NCBI GenBank assembly: GCA_022829145.1
Contig: CM040748.1
Span: 27,102,501-27,166,500, forward strand
Source: Albula goreensis
Taxonomy: Eukaryota > Chordata > Actinopteri > Albuliformes > Albulidae
DNA length: 64,000 nt
Direction: 5' to 3'
Each line of letters begins with the position of its first letter. The stretch's first letter is position 1. Of this stretch, positions 45,736 through 58,090 are shown one piece after another. The notes beneath the pieces were generated by a model. It was not told the origin of the DNA. It did not search any database and worked only from the letters and a program-made list of their open reading frames with translations. Position numbers and translations under genes: made by a program.

Positions 45736-48700
45736 GAAAACATTAAACCAACTCGTTAATCAGGACCTGGTAGGTTGTCAGCAAATGTTACCCTCTGTTC
45801 ATAAGATTTTTTTTAGTCCTGAACTGCATTGTTTGGATTTTCATGCCATATTTTTTTTTCTTTTTTAGTGAAATATTCACAAATGTAGTCAACTGCCACA
45901 GGGAACATTATTGTTTTGTCTCAGGGATGTCAGTGTATGAGATACCCACTCTTCATCATTCTTTGTGTGTACTCTGCTCAGGACAGATGCCTGTCATTGA
46001 TCAGATACAGCGAGCAGAGAGGGAAATGGAATGCTTTGTTTTCATTCTACTTCAGAATCACCCACAATGTTTTGCAGTTATGTGTCTGTTATATTCGAAG
46101 TTAGAAAACTGGGGGAAAATATTACATTCCTCCTTTAATGGTGTAGTCCCATTACATGCTGATTTTCATGTGAGTACCACACAGGCGTGGAGTCTGAGTG
46201 ATACTATATCTGAGTGCAGAGTCTCTCAGGGGTCTGTTTCTGAATAAGCAGACGCTGATGCTGTTTGTGAGCGTTTGATCTTCCGTCTCTAAGCCTGATT
46301 CACTGTGCAGATAAAGGGAACACTGCCCAGAGGTCCAGATGCTTGTCTGATACGGCACATCAGCACTGACATGGATTAAACAAAATCCTGAGATGAACTG
46401 CCACAAATGTGCTTCACCTTGTGATGGGGGACTGAGCTCTCATAAAACAAAAAAACAGGGGTAGAGTGAGGTTTCATGAAACAAGAAATAGGTGAATCTA
46501 CCCTATCTGTAGTTCATTTATTGTAGGCAATCATTATGTATTATTATGGAAAACGAATTTCAAAGAAGTCATTGATTGATCACCCACTCTGGCTCCTCCC
46601 ATTATGTGATTCATAAAACATCAGTGTCCTGTCATTTGCCTCAATCATTGAGCAAACAATGATTGAAGCTAGTGTCTTGTCATCAATTGAACTGGTTTTC
46701 TAAACTGTGAAAAAAATGCATGCTCAATGACCAGTATAATGACTGTTCCTTTCCTGTTTTTTTCTTCCATGTCTTGCCAATGTTCATCTGTTCCATTCCT
46801 GGTATTTCCTGAACAGGTAAGTGTTTTTGTCCTTCTTCTGTGTTAAAGGTCATAGGTCCATTAACTCTTAGGTGTAGTTAAGAGGCAGCAGCGTACCATA
46901 ATGGTACACTGGTACTTGAAGTAAGGAATTTCAAGTAAATACTTATGAAGCATTCCTTATGATTTCAAGAGAAAATCAGTATACATATGTTTATGCTGTC
47001 ATATTTTCTGGAAAATAATCTTGAGAAAATGTTTATATTGATAAACATTTCACTTACAGCATACTTTTTGAAACCGATCAGACCAGTTCTTAGTTTATTC
47101 CATACTGCTGTACCATGCTACTGAGAGACAGCCTGTTATGTAACAACAGCATTTAGTAACTGGTTAAATAATATTCACAGCAGTTTTGATTGTCATCTGA
47201 TTACGTAATTAAGAGAAGATGTAGACGGTACTTTATATGGGTGTCTAAGGAAAACTCCATAATGGATGGAATTTACATTTACACACAAGAGCTTCCCAAA
47301 AGGCTGTCCTTTCTTCGTTTTTAAATTGCATTCACAGTTTAAAAGTAATGCGAAATATCCAGACACAAGTTGTAATTGTTACCATTACAAAGAATTGCTA
47401 CCTGGCTTGACTTGATTATTTTTTAAGCATTTTTTCAACAGAAGTGAAACTGAACAGTATAAATAGAAAAAGGGAAATGCACTGTAATCAATTTGTTATA
47501 CATATATACAATAGTGGTCTTTATATGTGCTTGATTAACAAACCACTTGGTTAAGAATGCATGTAGGATAACTGGTTTCAGAGTATTATACAGTTCTGTT
47601 GTTGCCTTTATTAGTTATAATTATTTTATTTAGAAATAGTACTAATGAACAGTCACTTGGAATTTGCCTCCATTTTGTCTGTAAAATGAAATCCACTAAA
47701 TAGGTAAAAAAAAAAAAAACTAGATCATTGAGTTTATCAGATCTAGACATTTGAGAATTACAGTATGAGACAGTATAAGACAGAAATATTTCTTCTTTGA
47801 GGCTGTCTGTGCACTGAATGGTTTCCATTTCTCTTTCCCATCTGTATGCCGTGCAACTTAAAGTTACCACAGCATTTTACCATTATGCCTTGCTGCCAAA
47901 TTTTGTTAATGTAGAGCAGGTTTTATTTTGCATATTGCCGGAATATGCCATTAGTATACCTTACTAGTGTACGCCACCTTCACATTTCAATGAAAATGAT
48001 CTCTGGAGTCATTTAAAGCCCCAAGTATACTCAGAGAGGTAAAATATAGTCTCAATAAAAGTGCATGGTAATATTCTCTGCAAATTCAACTCTAACATAG
48101 AGTTCATATAAGCCCACTCTTGTAAGAGTGTAAACAAATGTACTTTATTAGAGTTGACTTGATAAATTTCCATGTGTACTGCATTCAGCAGCCCTGTCAC
48201 TACTTGCCAGGCACACTAGTAATAGAAATATACAGTAATCAATCGCAGGAAGGAGAATAGGTTCAAGCCCCTGCCAGAACAAAATGATGAGGAAGGCATA
48301 TAAAAAGGCACAAAAGACACTGCAGGATAAGTAATGAGGTCTGAGCTGCAGACCCCACTCAGAAAGGACCCGCACAATCTGTCAAACTGCATAGCAGATT
48401 CTGAATATGAAATAATTGGACGGTTTTACGTTAGCTGGTGAAACAACTCATTCAGATCAGCCAAATGTTTTGTTCCTGCATTTTTTTACAATTGAATTGT
48501 CAGGAAGCCCTGCACTTGGACAAGGTTTCCATAGTGAATAAAAAAAACAGAAAACACTGAGTCAATTGGGGGAAAAATGGAAAATTATTCCTTGACCCCA
48601 GCGAAAGGCAGCTACAAGACGGTCCTGGAAAACATTGAAAATGTGAATCTGCAGTGGTGTAGAAACAAATGAAGCCAAAGCCAAAGTTTTACAGTCAGGC

Positions 48701-49200
48701 CTACCACTGGCTGCCCTGAAATACAACAAACAAACAATATATGTATAAAATATACATGACCATTAGTGATTTATAGTGCATGATGAGCTAAGACCAACGC
48801 CCCCCTCCCCACCCCCTACACACACAGTTCCATGTTGAAGATCATGATCAAATAACTTCTATTAGTGGACGTTTGTTGTTTGTTTCTGTTGTAACAAAAC
48901 AGGTTTTGGCTGTTGGTATTTTTCCACAGCAGACAGCAAGTTTGAGAGTGGCTGAGCTCTTTGTGATTTTTTGCAAGCAATTTTCCCAGGCCTGAAAGCA
49001 AGCAGCTCCCGTGTATCTGTCAGTACAGAGCTTCTGGTGGAGTGCACTAAGATCAACACAGCTCCACATAGACCAAGGCAGGCCCTGCATCCATCACTCC
49101 CCAAGCGCATACTCTCTGGTTGTTGCTTTTGTTAACCAACCCAGCACTTGTGACAGGAAAGTGAAAATAACACTAAGACCTCTGCATCTGTTATTGTAGC
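45731..49200. other. Long non-coding stretch, nothing firm
   Basis: Mostly AT-rich unique sequence. A small hairpin (46638-46649 with 46658-46669, eight-base loop) is noted. A B-box-like ggttcaagccc at about 48260 has no supporting SINE body. No gene is recognised. Confidence 0.45.
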
Positions 49201-49480
49201 CAAAACGGCGGGGACAATAGGGGGGTATCTGAGCCGCAGTGGAGCGCGGCAAAATGTCAAACGCGCAACAAAGGCAGTTCCTCCTCTTCCGTATTGATCA
49301 AGCCATGCGTGAGGGAAGAGGTATGCAAGCTGCCCGGGCCACAGCACTGATAGAATGGCGTCTCGCAGATGCAGGCGTAAATGGAGCATGCTCCCTCAGC
49401 CTCTCAGACTGGCAATCCTCGGGCAAATTTCGCTCTTCTGAAAATGGATGTGCTACTCATTCAGAATCTCAGGTCTGCTG
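49200..49480. other. Candidate conserved non-coding element
   Basis: CpG-retaining, motif-dense block (aaaacggcggggacaatagg, gagccgcagtggagcgcggc, tgtcaaacgcgcaac, gtattgatcaagccatgcgt). The plus frame 49239-49610 (123 codons) and minus frame 49132-49389 are both open, as expected for a stop-poor conserved block. No family motif is seen. The plus frame runs into a CA-rich repeat downstream, which argues against a real protein. Confidence 0.45.
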
Positions 49481-51940
49481 TTTAATGCCTCCCCCTGTCC
49501 CACACCACACACACTCACACACACATACACATACATACAATTGGGAACAGAACAGCAGCTCAGCCTATAACCCCCTCTCCCCGTGGAGTCCTCTCCACAG
49601 CCTTCAGTAGACACTCGCCACCAGGCACCTTGAGCCGTAGCTGCGCAATATAACCGAAAATGACTGGTTGAGCCTCGGGGAGAATCATCTACCTTTATTT
49701 CCGCAGAGGGGTTTTCTCTGCCTTAACTCAATCGTAAGTAGACGGCACGGAAAGTGCACCTGTCACAATGCAGGGGAACTTTATGTGCAAAGCGCCTCCT
49801 AACAGCTCCTTAGACGATAGAAAAGAGAGCACCTGAACAGCAAAGTGAACAATCATTATTTAATGCTGTAATACTGTAGGTCTCTAGTTCGACCTTTGAA
49901 TATAACGCCTTTATTCATGTAACCAGGTTAAATGTGAGAGGCTTTTTGGAAATTCCTAATGTGTGTGTTCTGAGATGCCACCAGTTTGCAGGAAATTACT
50001 TGAGGCAATTTTCATCTAGCAGTCATCCACGCTTTAATTCTGATGAAATAATAATGTGCGCCAACCAGCTGAAAACCAGACAGCGTCTGAAATAGTTTTG
50101 TGATTTTTAAAAAATTTAATGAAAACAATCGCTCAAAATAATTTAGCATAAAATGTTGTCCTGGCTCTACCCACACAGCTGTATTTCAGATGTGCTCTGT
50201 TCCAGCAGTAGTGTTTGTGTTTTATTAAAAGCGGTTGCATTCATAGATGAGCAACTATTTGCTCTGTGTGCAGACTTCTGGCACAATAGTTAGGACTCGA
50301 TTCAATCAAAAACATTTAGTGTCTTGAAGAGCATATGCAGTCCAATTAAAACACTTTTTTTCTACATTTACTTTGTTGTGTAATATTTTATTGGAGGCAA
50401 GCAAAAATGTTGAATGTTCTTTGTATTTCAAAAATAGAATAGCATATGCCCTCAAAGCACCAAAGCTGGAACTACACTTTCCCATAGAGTGCATCTGATG
50501 AAATCTTTTTGATCAAATCGTCTTAAACATGTTCTCATCTGGACTATCATTTTTGGTATTTGGTGCACATGACACTGTAACATATGCATAGTTCAGTGAA
50601 ATAAATCATGAAAAATAAGTCAATACATTCATTCAAATTTGGTAATATGCAATCCTTAAATGATTCCTCATTACAAATATCTACATTTGAAAGTACTGAA
50701 AATGGATTGCATCCTCTGCTGTTGGCATCATAGACTGTCCCTGCAGTGAAGCAAGAGGGCGGACATGGAAGGAATACATGTAGACTCTTCATCATGTGAA
50801 TTTGGAGCAGTTCGTTTCCCCAAATGGAGTAGTTCAGTACAGTACTGTGCAAATCAGAAACCAGAGAGTGACACTTTGTATAAATGACATTCAATGAATA
50901 ATTCCATATGATTTGTAGGGGTCCAGTTCAGTTCAATTCCCATCTCATACAGCTCATCGCTGAATGTGTATTTCCAGCCCGTTACTGAAGGGCACATTTG
51001 ACATATTTGAATGAAATGGAGTTCATTCTTTAAAGTGATGTCCAAACAGGAGTCCACGTGTGGCTTATAGCTCCCAGAGTCCCAGCACTGCTACATGGCG
51101 TGTACAGGATCGGCCACATTGTGTTCTGACTGCATGTAATGTACAAGACTCACTCTATGCTCCCTATAACTCCCTATTTATACTAATATGACTGATGAGG
51201 ATAAGATTTGAGTGGTATCGTAAAGCTGCGCTTGGATTTACACTTCATGGAAAAGGGAAAAAAACTTGAAGAGAATGAGAACTTAAGAAAAATTGTTATT
51301 CAGATTTTAATGGTGGCCTCCCATTTTGAATTCATTACCCATGATAATAGAATGATGAAAGAGCGACTGTATACTGTAACATTTGTAATTTAGTCAGATT
51401 GCGTTCTTGTTTTTGTAATTGTGTTTTTATTACCGTGATACCGCAGATATGAAATGCAATTTCAGAAATTACACAGTCACAGACAGACGAACAGTAAAGA
51501 GCCCAAGTATTTAAATATAACACTGGTACATTATTGCTTTTTGTTGCTGATGCTTTTATTTTGGATTTTTAAATTATGCTGATTTCTTCTTGCTCCCATT
51601 TATGATAGCCTATATCAGCGCTTTTAAGGGACACCTTTGCATATCAGCATCCGAGGGTGTTGTAAATTATATTACTAGGGTGAGCAAATGAGATTGCCTG
51701 TGATAGACCAATGACACGTTTAGCAGATGCTGAAACTTTGTCAGTCATAGTCATAGCAGTGATTTCTGAACATCTGTATGGTGGAAAACTTAGCAGGATT
51801 TGTAGCACTAGTAGTAGAAGTAGTATTGTAGCAGTAGTGCTACCGCTCTGGAAGTAGTGCAATAGCGGTACACATTGCCTCCATCAGGAAAACTCATGTC
51901 ATAGCCCCATTCCTCTCTTCGCTCATACACAAGTAGGAAT
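49481..51940. other. Long non-coding stretch, nothing identified
   Basis: AT-rich unique sequence with only short frames. The stretch at 51775-51860 has loosely repeated gtagtag words. Confidence 0.5.
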
Positions 51941-51944
51941 ATTG

Positions 51945-52535
51945 AGGCAGTCAGCGGATCCTGTTGCCTGCATAGCGCCAGATCTCCCCCCTCCCGTTCT
52001 CACCATTATGGATGAGCACATATTTCCATCTGTGCCGGTTCCATCTGAGAATTGCCACCGCTGTAGATTGCACTCCTTTGAAGGGACAATAAGTTATGCA
52101 AATGCGCTCGCGGGTTTGTTGGCCGTCTCTCCCACAGCCGCCACCCCACCGCCTCCCCCCACCCAACATGCTCCTCTGGCGCTCGGTAACAAAGCTGCAG
52201 TAAATGACGATGGTGCAACCATTCCGCATCTCGCCAGCTGCTGCCACACCCCGGCCGACTGGCTGCCCCCTTCGCCAGCGTCTCACGGGGGCCATATTGC
52301 TTTATTAAACTCACGCCCGTGAGGACTGCACCTGCTCCTGCGTCTCTCCCTCACTGCAAGACCTGGCCCTTTACTACATTAGCAATATGGATGTCTCACG
52401 GAACCCTTCATCACAGTGTGCAGGCAATTAATCACGGGCTGGAGGTGATATATCACTGATTATTACCTTTGTGTTAATTAGCCCTGGGGAGCACAGGCAC
52501 CAGGAGTAATTATTTTACCTGTGCTCTTGTCACCA
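51945..52535. other. Candidate conserved non-coding element, strong
   Basis: Nearly 600 bp of repeat-poor, CpG-retaining sequence. The 5' half includes ggacaataagttatgcaaat (octamer-like atgcaaat) and gcgctcggtaacaaag. The 3' half has closely spaced homeodomain-type words (ggcaattaatcacgggc, gtgttaattagccctgg, gagtaattattttacc) and tgatatatcactgattatta. Both strands keep frames above 100 codons without family motifs. This is among the best regulatory candidates in the window. Confidence 0.5.
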
Positions 52536-52944
52536 AACCTGGAAAACAGTGGGTCAGCCAAAAGGGAACTGTTTGAATTGTTTTATGGATGATTTGATGC
52601 CTTAGGGCCAGGTTCCATACTGTACATAGTTTTCCCTTATCTGCCTTTCAATGAGGAGTACTCAAAGCTCATCGCTAGAATCCATCATCTTTTTTGTGGG
52701 CGTAGAATGATAGGTCGAGTGATTCTGCTCTTTCACTTTTTTTTTGATAGTTTTTGATATTGTTTCAGAGTGAGTTGTGCCTTTGTTTTTCCATATTTTA
52801 TGGTGTTGTAAGACATTGGCAGACATTCCGGCTCAAAGTTTTCATCCATGGGAAACTGGCCTGCTGCAATTTCAGTGTGAACAGGAGAAATGTTCAATAG
52901 CATGATCACAGGCATCTGAGATTATAGTGCCATCAATAAATCAG
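52536..52944. other. Non-coding stretch, nothing identified
   Basis: Unique sequence containing a T9 run near 52738. No repeat or exon recognised. Confidence 0.5.
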
Positions 52945-53030
52945 AGTGTGTGCATCTGCACATGTGTACACATGTACGTGTGGGTGCGCATGCATGCATG
53001 CTTGTGTGTGTGTGTTTGTATGTGTGTAAG
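52945..53030. repeat. TG-rich tract with (GCAT)3
   Basis: Alternating purine-pyrimidine sequence (cacatgtgtacacatgtacg, gcgcatgcatgcatgc, tgtgtgtgtg). Confidence 0.8.
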
Positions 53031-53468
53031 TGTTGAATGGATCCAATGGGCTGCGTGTGAATTCTTTTAGATTTTTGCCCTTTTCTGTCTCTGCTCCCTG
53101 GCACCTCTTGCATTTTAATGGTCGGCCCCCTCAATAATCAAAGGCCTCATTTAAAACCAAAGGTTCACATACGAGTATGCTTCATCTTTTTTCTCTCCTG
53201 CTTTGAAGTTAGTCAAATAAACTTAACGTCAACCTGCTTTCCGCAGCATTGTTTTTTTTATTGATTTATTGATTTATTTATTTTTATGAATTTGAATGTT
53301 TGTTCGTATGTCCATTAGTCTTTTGGGCTGTTTTTATTGACTGACTGAATGTGAAAATTAACTGGATGTGCCATGTGATTTTTGGTGATTTTGTATTGAA
53401 AAAAGATGTTTTCAGGCAAAATAGCTACAATGCTTGATCTTACAGTCGAAAAGTTCACACACCCTACA
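53031..53468. other. Non-coding stretch with AT-rich (GATTTATT)n-like run
   Basis: A short loose tandem of attgattt and attgatttattt at 53260-53285. Nothing else is recognised. Confidence 0.5.
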
Positions 53469-53670
53469 TCAGCGTAGTGCAATGAATAGGGAGCCAGGCT
53501 TGTAACTCGAAGGTGGACTCCCAGGAAGGGCAATGCTGGGCACAGGGCACTGCGTGAGCATGATACTTAACCCATATTGCTTCAGTTAATATCAAGCTGT
53601 GTAAAGGGATAGTTTGTGGAAATGTAAACTGTGTAAGTTGATCCGGATAAGAGTTTCTGCTAAATGTAAA
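53469..53670 (+). mobile_element. tRNA-derived SINE (plus)
   Basis: Head cagcgtagtgcaatgaatag, acttgtaactcgaaggtgg-like region, then tgatacttaacccatattgc, ttcagttaatatcaagctgt and the tail gatccggataagagtttctg with ctaaatgtaaatg. The body and tail are well preserved; the B box is decayed. Confidence 0.75.
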
Positions 53671-55609
53671 TGATGCATGCTTGTGTGTGTGCTTCATTCC
53701 CAGAGATGATTGCACTGAACGTAGCAGTCGTTTGTAATCTTACTTATATTATTTCTGGTATATATCACATAAAATAAACGACAGGTATTCTGACACCAGT
53801 GATGACATCACCAGTCATTCTCCAAATGTAACAAAGATTAAGTGCACTGCGCTTTTGCATGCTTTGAAGTATATTCTCATGAGTATCCTGGGAAGCATGT
53901 ATTACCGAGTATGGAGGTGTACAGAATGTACGTATGCCAACGGAACACAGCCTCCGTCATCAGTCAGGACCTTAGATAAATGAATCAGGTGTTTTGGTGC
54001 TAATGCTATAAGCATCTACCCACAGTGTGGCCCCTTTGGGATCAGACTGGAGACAGACGCCTCGTAGGATCCCCCTCCATCTCCCATTCTAGCCTGATGC
54101 TCCTTCAGGCCTGTCCATCCGGTGGAAGGGGGACGGGCATTGACTTCCCTCCAGTCGTGAAGCATTCTTGCTGTCCTCCCCTGGATATCTGGCTTAAACG
54201 GAGACATGGTTTCTGTGACCTTTGGATTCTTTCATGGGCGTAATTTTCTCGTCTTCTGCCGTCTCCAACGCATCTTTGGCTCTCCTCCAAATACCCCCAA
54301 CCCCCCGGGACTCTCTGTCTGTTTAGCAAAGCGGATTCAGAGACTGTTAGAACAAATTGCCTCTCCGCTTTTAGAAAACGGCCTTCAGACTGTATTTTTC
54401 TTTTCTTTTTTTTCTTAGATCTTTCCTTGTTTATTCATGCAAACCCCAACAACAAATATCTCCTGCTCAGAAATTAAATATGAATTTTGATGTACATGTA
54501 AACATTGTTGCTTTAAATCCAAATATTTGCTAATGTGTTTTGCATATAAATACAGTAAACACTGCATGGCTGTTAGTTATGGCTGAACGAACTGAAGCAC
54601 TGGGAGGTGAACAGCGAGAGTCCTGGAGTGGGAAACAGTACACTTGTACTTATCTGACAGATAGTTATTTAATGTGAAGAGAGACCTCTGAGATAGTCTG
54701 ATGCAAAACAGCAAACCACCTACTCTCGGGATCATTTTCAAGGACAACATTAAACAAATTGCAGTTAAATCCCATACGTTCCTGGGAGATGGTAATTGCA
54801 AGGCAAATCAGTGAGCATCTGAGGTAGGAGGTCTCGGCTGTGGTTTTGGTGGGCTTCAGAAATGGCTGGTTTTTATTAGTAATCAGCACTTACTTGATTA
54901 ATTAATGCAGTTTATTATGCAATTAGCATACCTCCTCTGGTCAGTAGGTTCTAAATTGGTTGAAGGATTTTGGCTGAAAAAAAGAACTAGCATGCTTTGT
55001 GGACCCCTGGGACTAAAGTTTAGGACCTCAAATTGAAGACAAAATGTCTGTATTCCTTTTTAAATTCACAGCGCTGTAATGCTATCCATATACAACAGTG
55101 CTAGATGTACTGTTGTACGATCATGAAAAAACCCTCGTCAGGACCTCAAAAGGACTTTGGCACATGACCAGATCTTATTTCAGATCCAGATCTGCACCAT
55201 ATGATGACAACACAGGTGTCCAAACACCTACAAGGAAAGTCTTAGCTGTCACCTTATTTGGAAAACATCGCATTGTCATTGTGTGAAAAGACATCATCGG
55301 TGACATTGTCATTAGTGACTAGTGTTTCTTTAGTGAGAGTTCGACAGGTCATTTCAGTCATCAGCTAGGAAAACGAACACCAAAAGGCTTGTCAGAATAA
55401 GCTCATATATAACTAATGTGATCCCTGTTTGAAAAGACAGGTGGAGTTTAAAGATTGTCAGAGGATTGTCCTCATATAATCACATGAGTCACACTGACTC
55501 TCACAATTCTCAGTGAGCATGTTATACATTCACAACATGCCTACTGTATGTGATCCCCACCCAATAGAACTAACACTCCCTGTGTGTATGCACGCACGTG
55601 TGTGTGTGT
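53671..55609. other. Non-coding stretch; GC-balanced block at 54000-54400
   Basis: The block at about 54000-54400 is stop-poor on both strands (frames 54025-54243 plus, 54016-54207 minus) and CpG-containing in places. No product is recognised. The rest is unique. Confidence 0.4.
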
Positions 55610-55617
55610 AATAGACT
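55610..55617 (+). repeat. Target-site duplication, left copy
   Basis: aatagact directly precedes the cag terminus of the hAT-like MITE. The same eight bases recur at 55820-55827. Confidence 0.75.
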
Positions 55618-55819
55618 CAGGATAACCAGCTCTGGTCGTGGAGATTTTCAGGCTGTGCTGGTTTTTGTTGTCTCCCTCAGCAATCAGCAACCTCTTCAGA
55701 TCCAGAAACCCAGTGAGGTGAGTTATCTGTGTAATCAGCTGTGCTAATTGATGAGTGCTGTGTACCTACAGAAACCAGCATACCCTTTAGCTCTCCAGGA
55801 CAAGGTTGGCCACCCCTGC
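55618..55819 (-). mobile_element. hAT-like MITE with 8-bp target-site duplication
   Basis: The left end reads caggataaccagctctggtc and the right end reads ggacaaggttggccacccct followed by g. The reverse complement of the right end resembles the left (both with ctgg and tgctggtttt at similar spacing). The interior, on the minus strand, reads actcacctcactgggtttct and gaggttgctgatt, matching the copies at 20072 and 41144 in reverse orientation. The eight-base aatagact on both sides, with CAG/CTG termini, is what hAT transposition leaves. One base lies between the right CTG and the duplication. No transposase is encoded, so movement required an enzyme from elsewhere. Confidence 0.75.
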
Positions 55820-55827
55820 AATAGACT
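55820..55827 (+). repeat. Target-site duplication, right copy
   Basis: aatagact, identical to 55610-55617. Confidence 0.75.
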
Positions 55828-56039
55828 GAGAGTGAGAGGAAGAGAGGCAGAAAACATAACTTCCATGAACTGTGCAGCTATTAGTATCCAAGGAATTCTT
55901 GATGGGTGTGGGTCAGAGGGGCCAACCCTGGGAAGGCCATAAAACACTCAAACTGGGGACAGATGTCTGCTCCCCTTCTCTCTTTGATTAATTTGCATCG
56001 GAGCAGAGCTGAGAACCCCTATTATATAATGGTCGGGCC

Positions 56040-56345
56040 TTAAGCCTCATCCTTCATTATCTTCCAAATTTAGATTGGAGACGGGTGATAGAGATGGATT
56101 CGGTCCATCCCTGCGATGGAGCAAAGTCTTGATTAATGGGCCTCTTGCTATTTTTGGGTGGCAAGGGGGATTGCCTGTGCTGACATCAGATCGTAAATGG
56201 ACCACTCAGCATTCTTCTGACGTTTTGTTTTACTATCCCGCCAATAACGCTCGCAGAAATATGGTGCAACATTACCCCGTTTGCAGTAAGAGGGTTGTTA
56301 GATTCCCTCCCCCTCCGCCCACCGAATTTTCGTTTTGTGCAAGTT
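56040..56345. other. Candidate conserved non-coding element
   Basis: CpG-retaining, motif-dense block (gagacgggtgatagagatgg, attcggtccatccctgcgat, cttgattaatgggcctcttg, ccgccaataacgctcgcag). A 90-codon plus frame spans it without a recognisable product. Texture suits a conserved enhancer. Confidence 0.45.
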
Positions 56346-56559
56346 AATTTTTACTTTACAGACTGAGCAGGATTTGAGTCAGCATCCTTGCAGGGGTTTT
56401 AGTTTATATCTGTCTTTTTCTTCACATAATGCAGAGTTTTAGGGTTTTTTTCCATCAAATTATCTTGAAATTTCAGGTTAAATTAGTTTTCTTTCTCCTC
56501 CAAAAGATAGAGTAATTCAGTATACCCACAACAGCCATCTTGCATATGTTTTGCCTGGG

Positions 56560-56845
56560 AGTTGTTTAATTAATAAAACACAAAAATAATTTACCCATTA
56601 ATCGGCATTAGTCTGCATTAGAGGAATTAAAACTGAGAGGTAAGCAGTTCTGGTATGCAAAGCGACCCCCAATTAGGCTGTTAATTGTCACAGCTCACAC
56701 ACCCCCAGAGGCCAAAAGGCACCCTGTTAATTTTTATGGCTGCTGTGTATTAAAATGTGATTTATTAAGGGTAAACCGGCTTGTTTAATTAGAGACTTGA
56801 TTAAGTACTTATTCTGCTTGTGGTGATGATGTTTTGCATTTTCCC
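56560..56845. other. Candidate homeodomain-rich conserved element
   Basis: At least five ATTA/TAAT cores occur in 280 bp: tttaattaataaaac, cccattaatcggcattag, ggctgttaattgtcacagc, ttgtttaattagagac and ttgattaagtac. ttaattgtcacagc looks like a combined homeobox and TALE (tgtcac) site. The DNA is free of simple repeats. Such clustering is typical of developmental enhancers but is inferred only. Confidence 0.5.
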
Positions 56846-57070
56846 CCTCTGTCCAGAGAGATGAAGTGTTTGGTCCATTACAGTGTTTTTACCACTCAGG
56901 GATTTGTTTTAACCAATCAAAATATTTTGCTCCCCATAGCAAAACAGCATAACACAATGATTGGTTGAAACCATTCACATAACATTCTCATTTTTAATCA
57001 AAACCTCACTCATATGAACAGTCTGCATTGGACTCCTTTCTGGCTAACTAAGGCCAGACTCAGCCACTAT
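56846..57070. other. Non-coding stretch, nothing identified
   Basis: Unique AT-rich sequence between a regulatory candidate and a pyrimidine-rich repeat. Confidence 0.5.
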
Positions 57071-57129
57071 GCAGCTGTCTCTCTTTCTCTCTCTCTCTTT
57101 CTGTTGCTATCGCTCTCTATCTTTCTCCA
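57071..57129. repeat. Pyrimidine (CT)-rich simple repeat
   Basis: Tract of tctctctttctctc words. Confidence 0.85.
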
Positions 57130-57780
57130 TCGTCTGCCTTGGTCATCATCTTTCATTACAAGACTCACATTGTAACAATGTCTGTGGGGGCTGGGCTTTG
57201 AGATACAGAGCGTCTTGGGTACTGTGAAAGCAGCACTCTGAGTTTTAGTCTCACTCAGGCTAACCAGCGCCCTTTCAAACCTAGGTACTACATACAACTC
57301 TCTCGCCCCATCTTCCCTTCAGGTCTATTGTAAATGGAGAGTTCTAGTGCTTCAGGAGGGTAGAGAACAGACCACAAATGGTGAACTGAACAGTGTGTGC
57401 CAGAATTAAGGTCTTCAAAGGCTGGTGGGTGGAGGGAAACACTTCAGCTCTTGGAAAATCAGTAGATTGCACATCCAGACAGCTATTAATGTTTCTGAGT
57501 AATACGCCAAAAATGGTCACATATTATTTGAGGGTGATATTACAAGTGGGTGTAACAGATTTCTCGGCTTGGCTCCAGAGTACAGAAAAAACAGCAATAA
57601 GGAGTTCAGACTGCCAGCAGAGAAGATGTTCTCTGCCTCCGCCTGTGGGTACAGTAGTGCTGAGAGTGTGTGTTGGGGGTTAATTTCTGACCTCACAGAT
57701 GCTTATGAGACTGTGTTCCTAATAAAATTAGAATTATAATGTGGGACATTGAATGGGTGTCCCATTTGTCTGGAGGTGTG
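57130..57780. other. Non-coding stretch, nothing identified
   Basis: Unique sequence with short frames only. Confidence 0.5.
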
Positions 57781-58090
57781 TTAACGCCGGGCCCCGCCAT
57801 CATTAACAGCTGTGCGTAGAAGGGGTACTTCTTCAGCCACAGAAAGGGTGGTATTGATCGGGCCCAGTTTGGGTACTATAATAAACAGCGGTGATTGATG
57901 GAGCAGTTTAAGTGGAGCAGTGCACCTCTGCTCCAAGTCTGGCACAGGACACTTAATGTCTAGCACAGGTAATGACCCCCGACGGGCGCATGAACGGGTC
58001 AGGAGAGGACAGCACGGCGCAGTCCGGCAGGCCGTATCAAAGGACGGAATCGATGCCCCTTCCCCACCCCTCCAAATGATGCAAATCAAT
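57781..58090. other. Candidate conserved non-coding element
   Basis: CpG-retaining block (gttaacgccgggccccgcca, gtattgatcgggcccag, cggtgattgatggagc, gacccccgacgggcgcatg). Open on both strands (57781-58089 minus, 102 codons) without a recognised family. Regulatory character is inferred. Confidence 0.45.

Noticed and set aside
49239..49610. 123-codon plus-strand frame as a gene
   Set aside because: Its C-terminal part is translated CA repeat (His-Thr-Ser-His), and the N-terminal part lies in a stop-poor CNE-like block open on the other strand as well.
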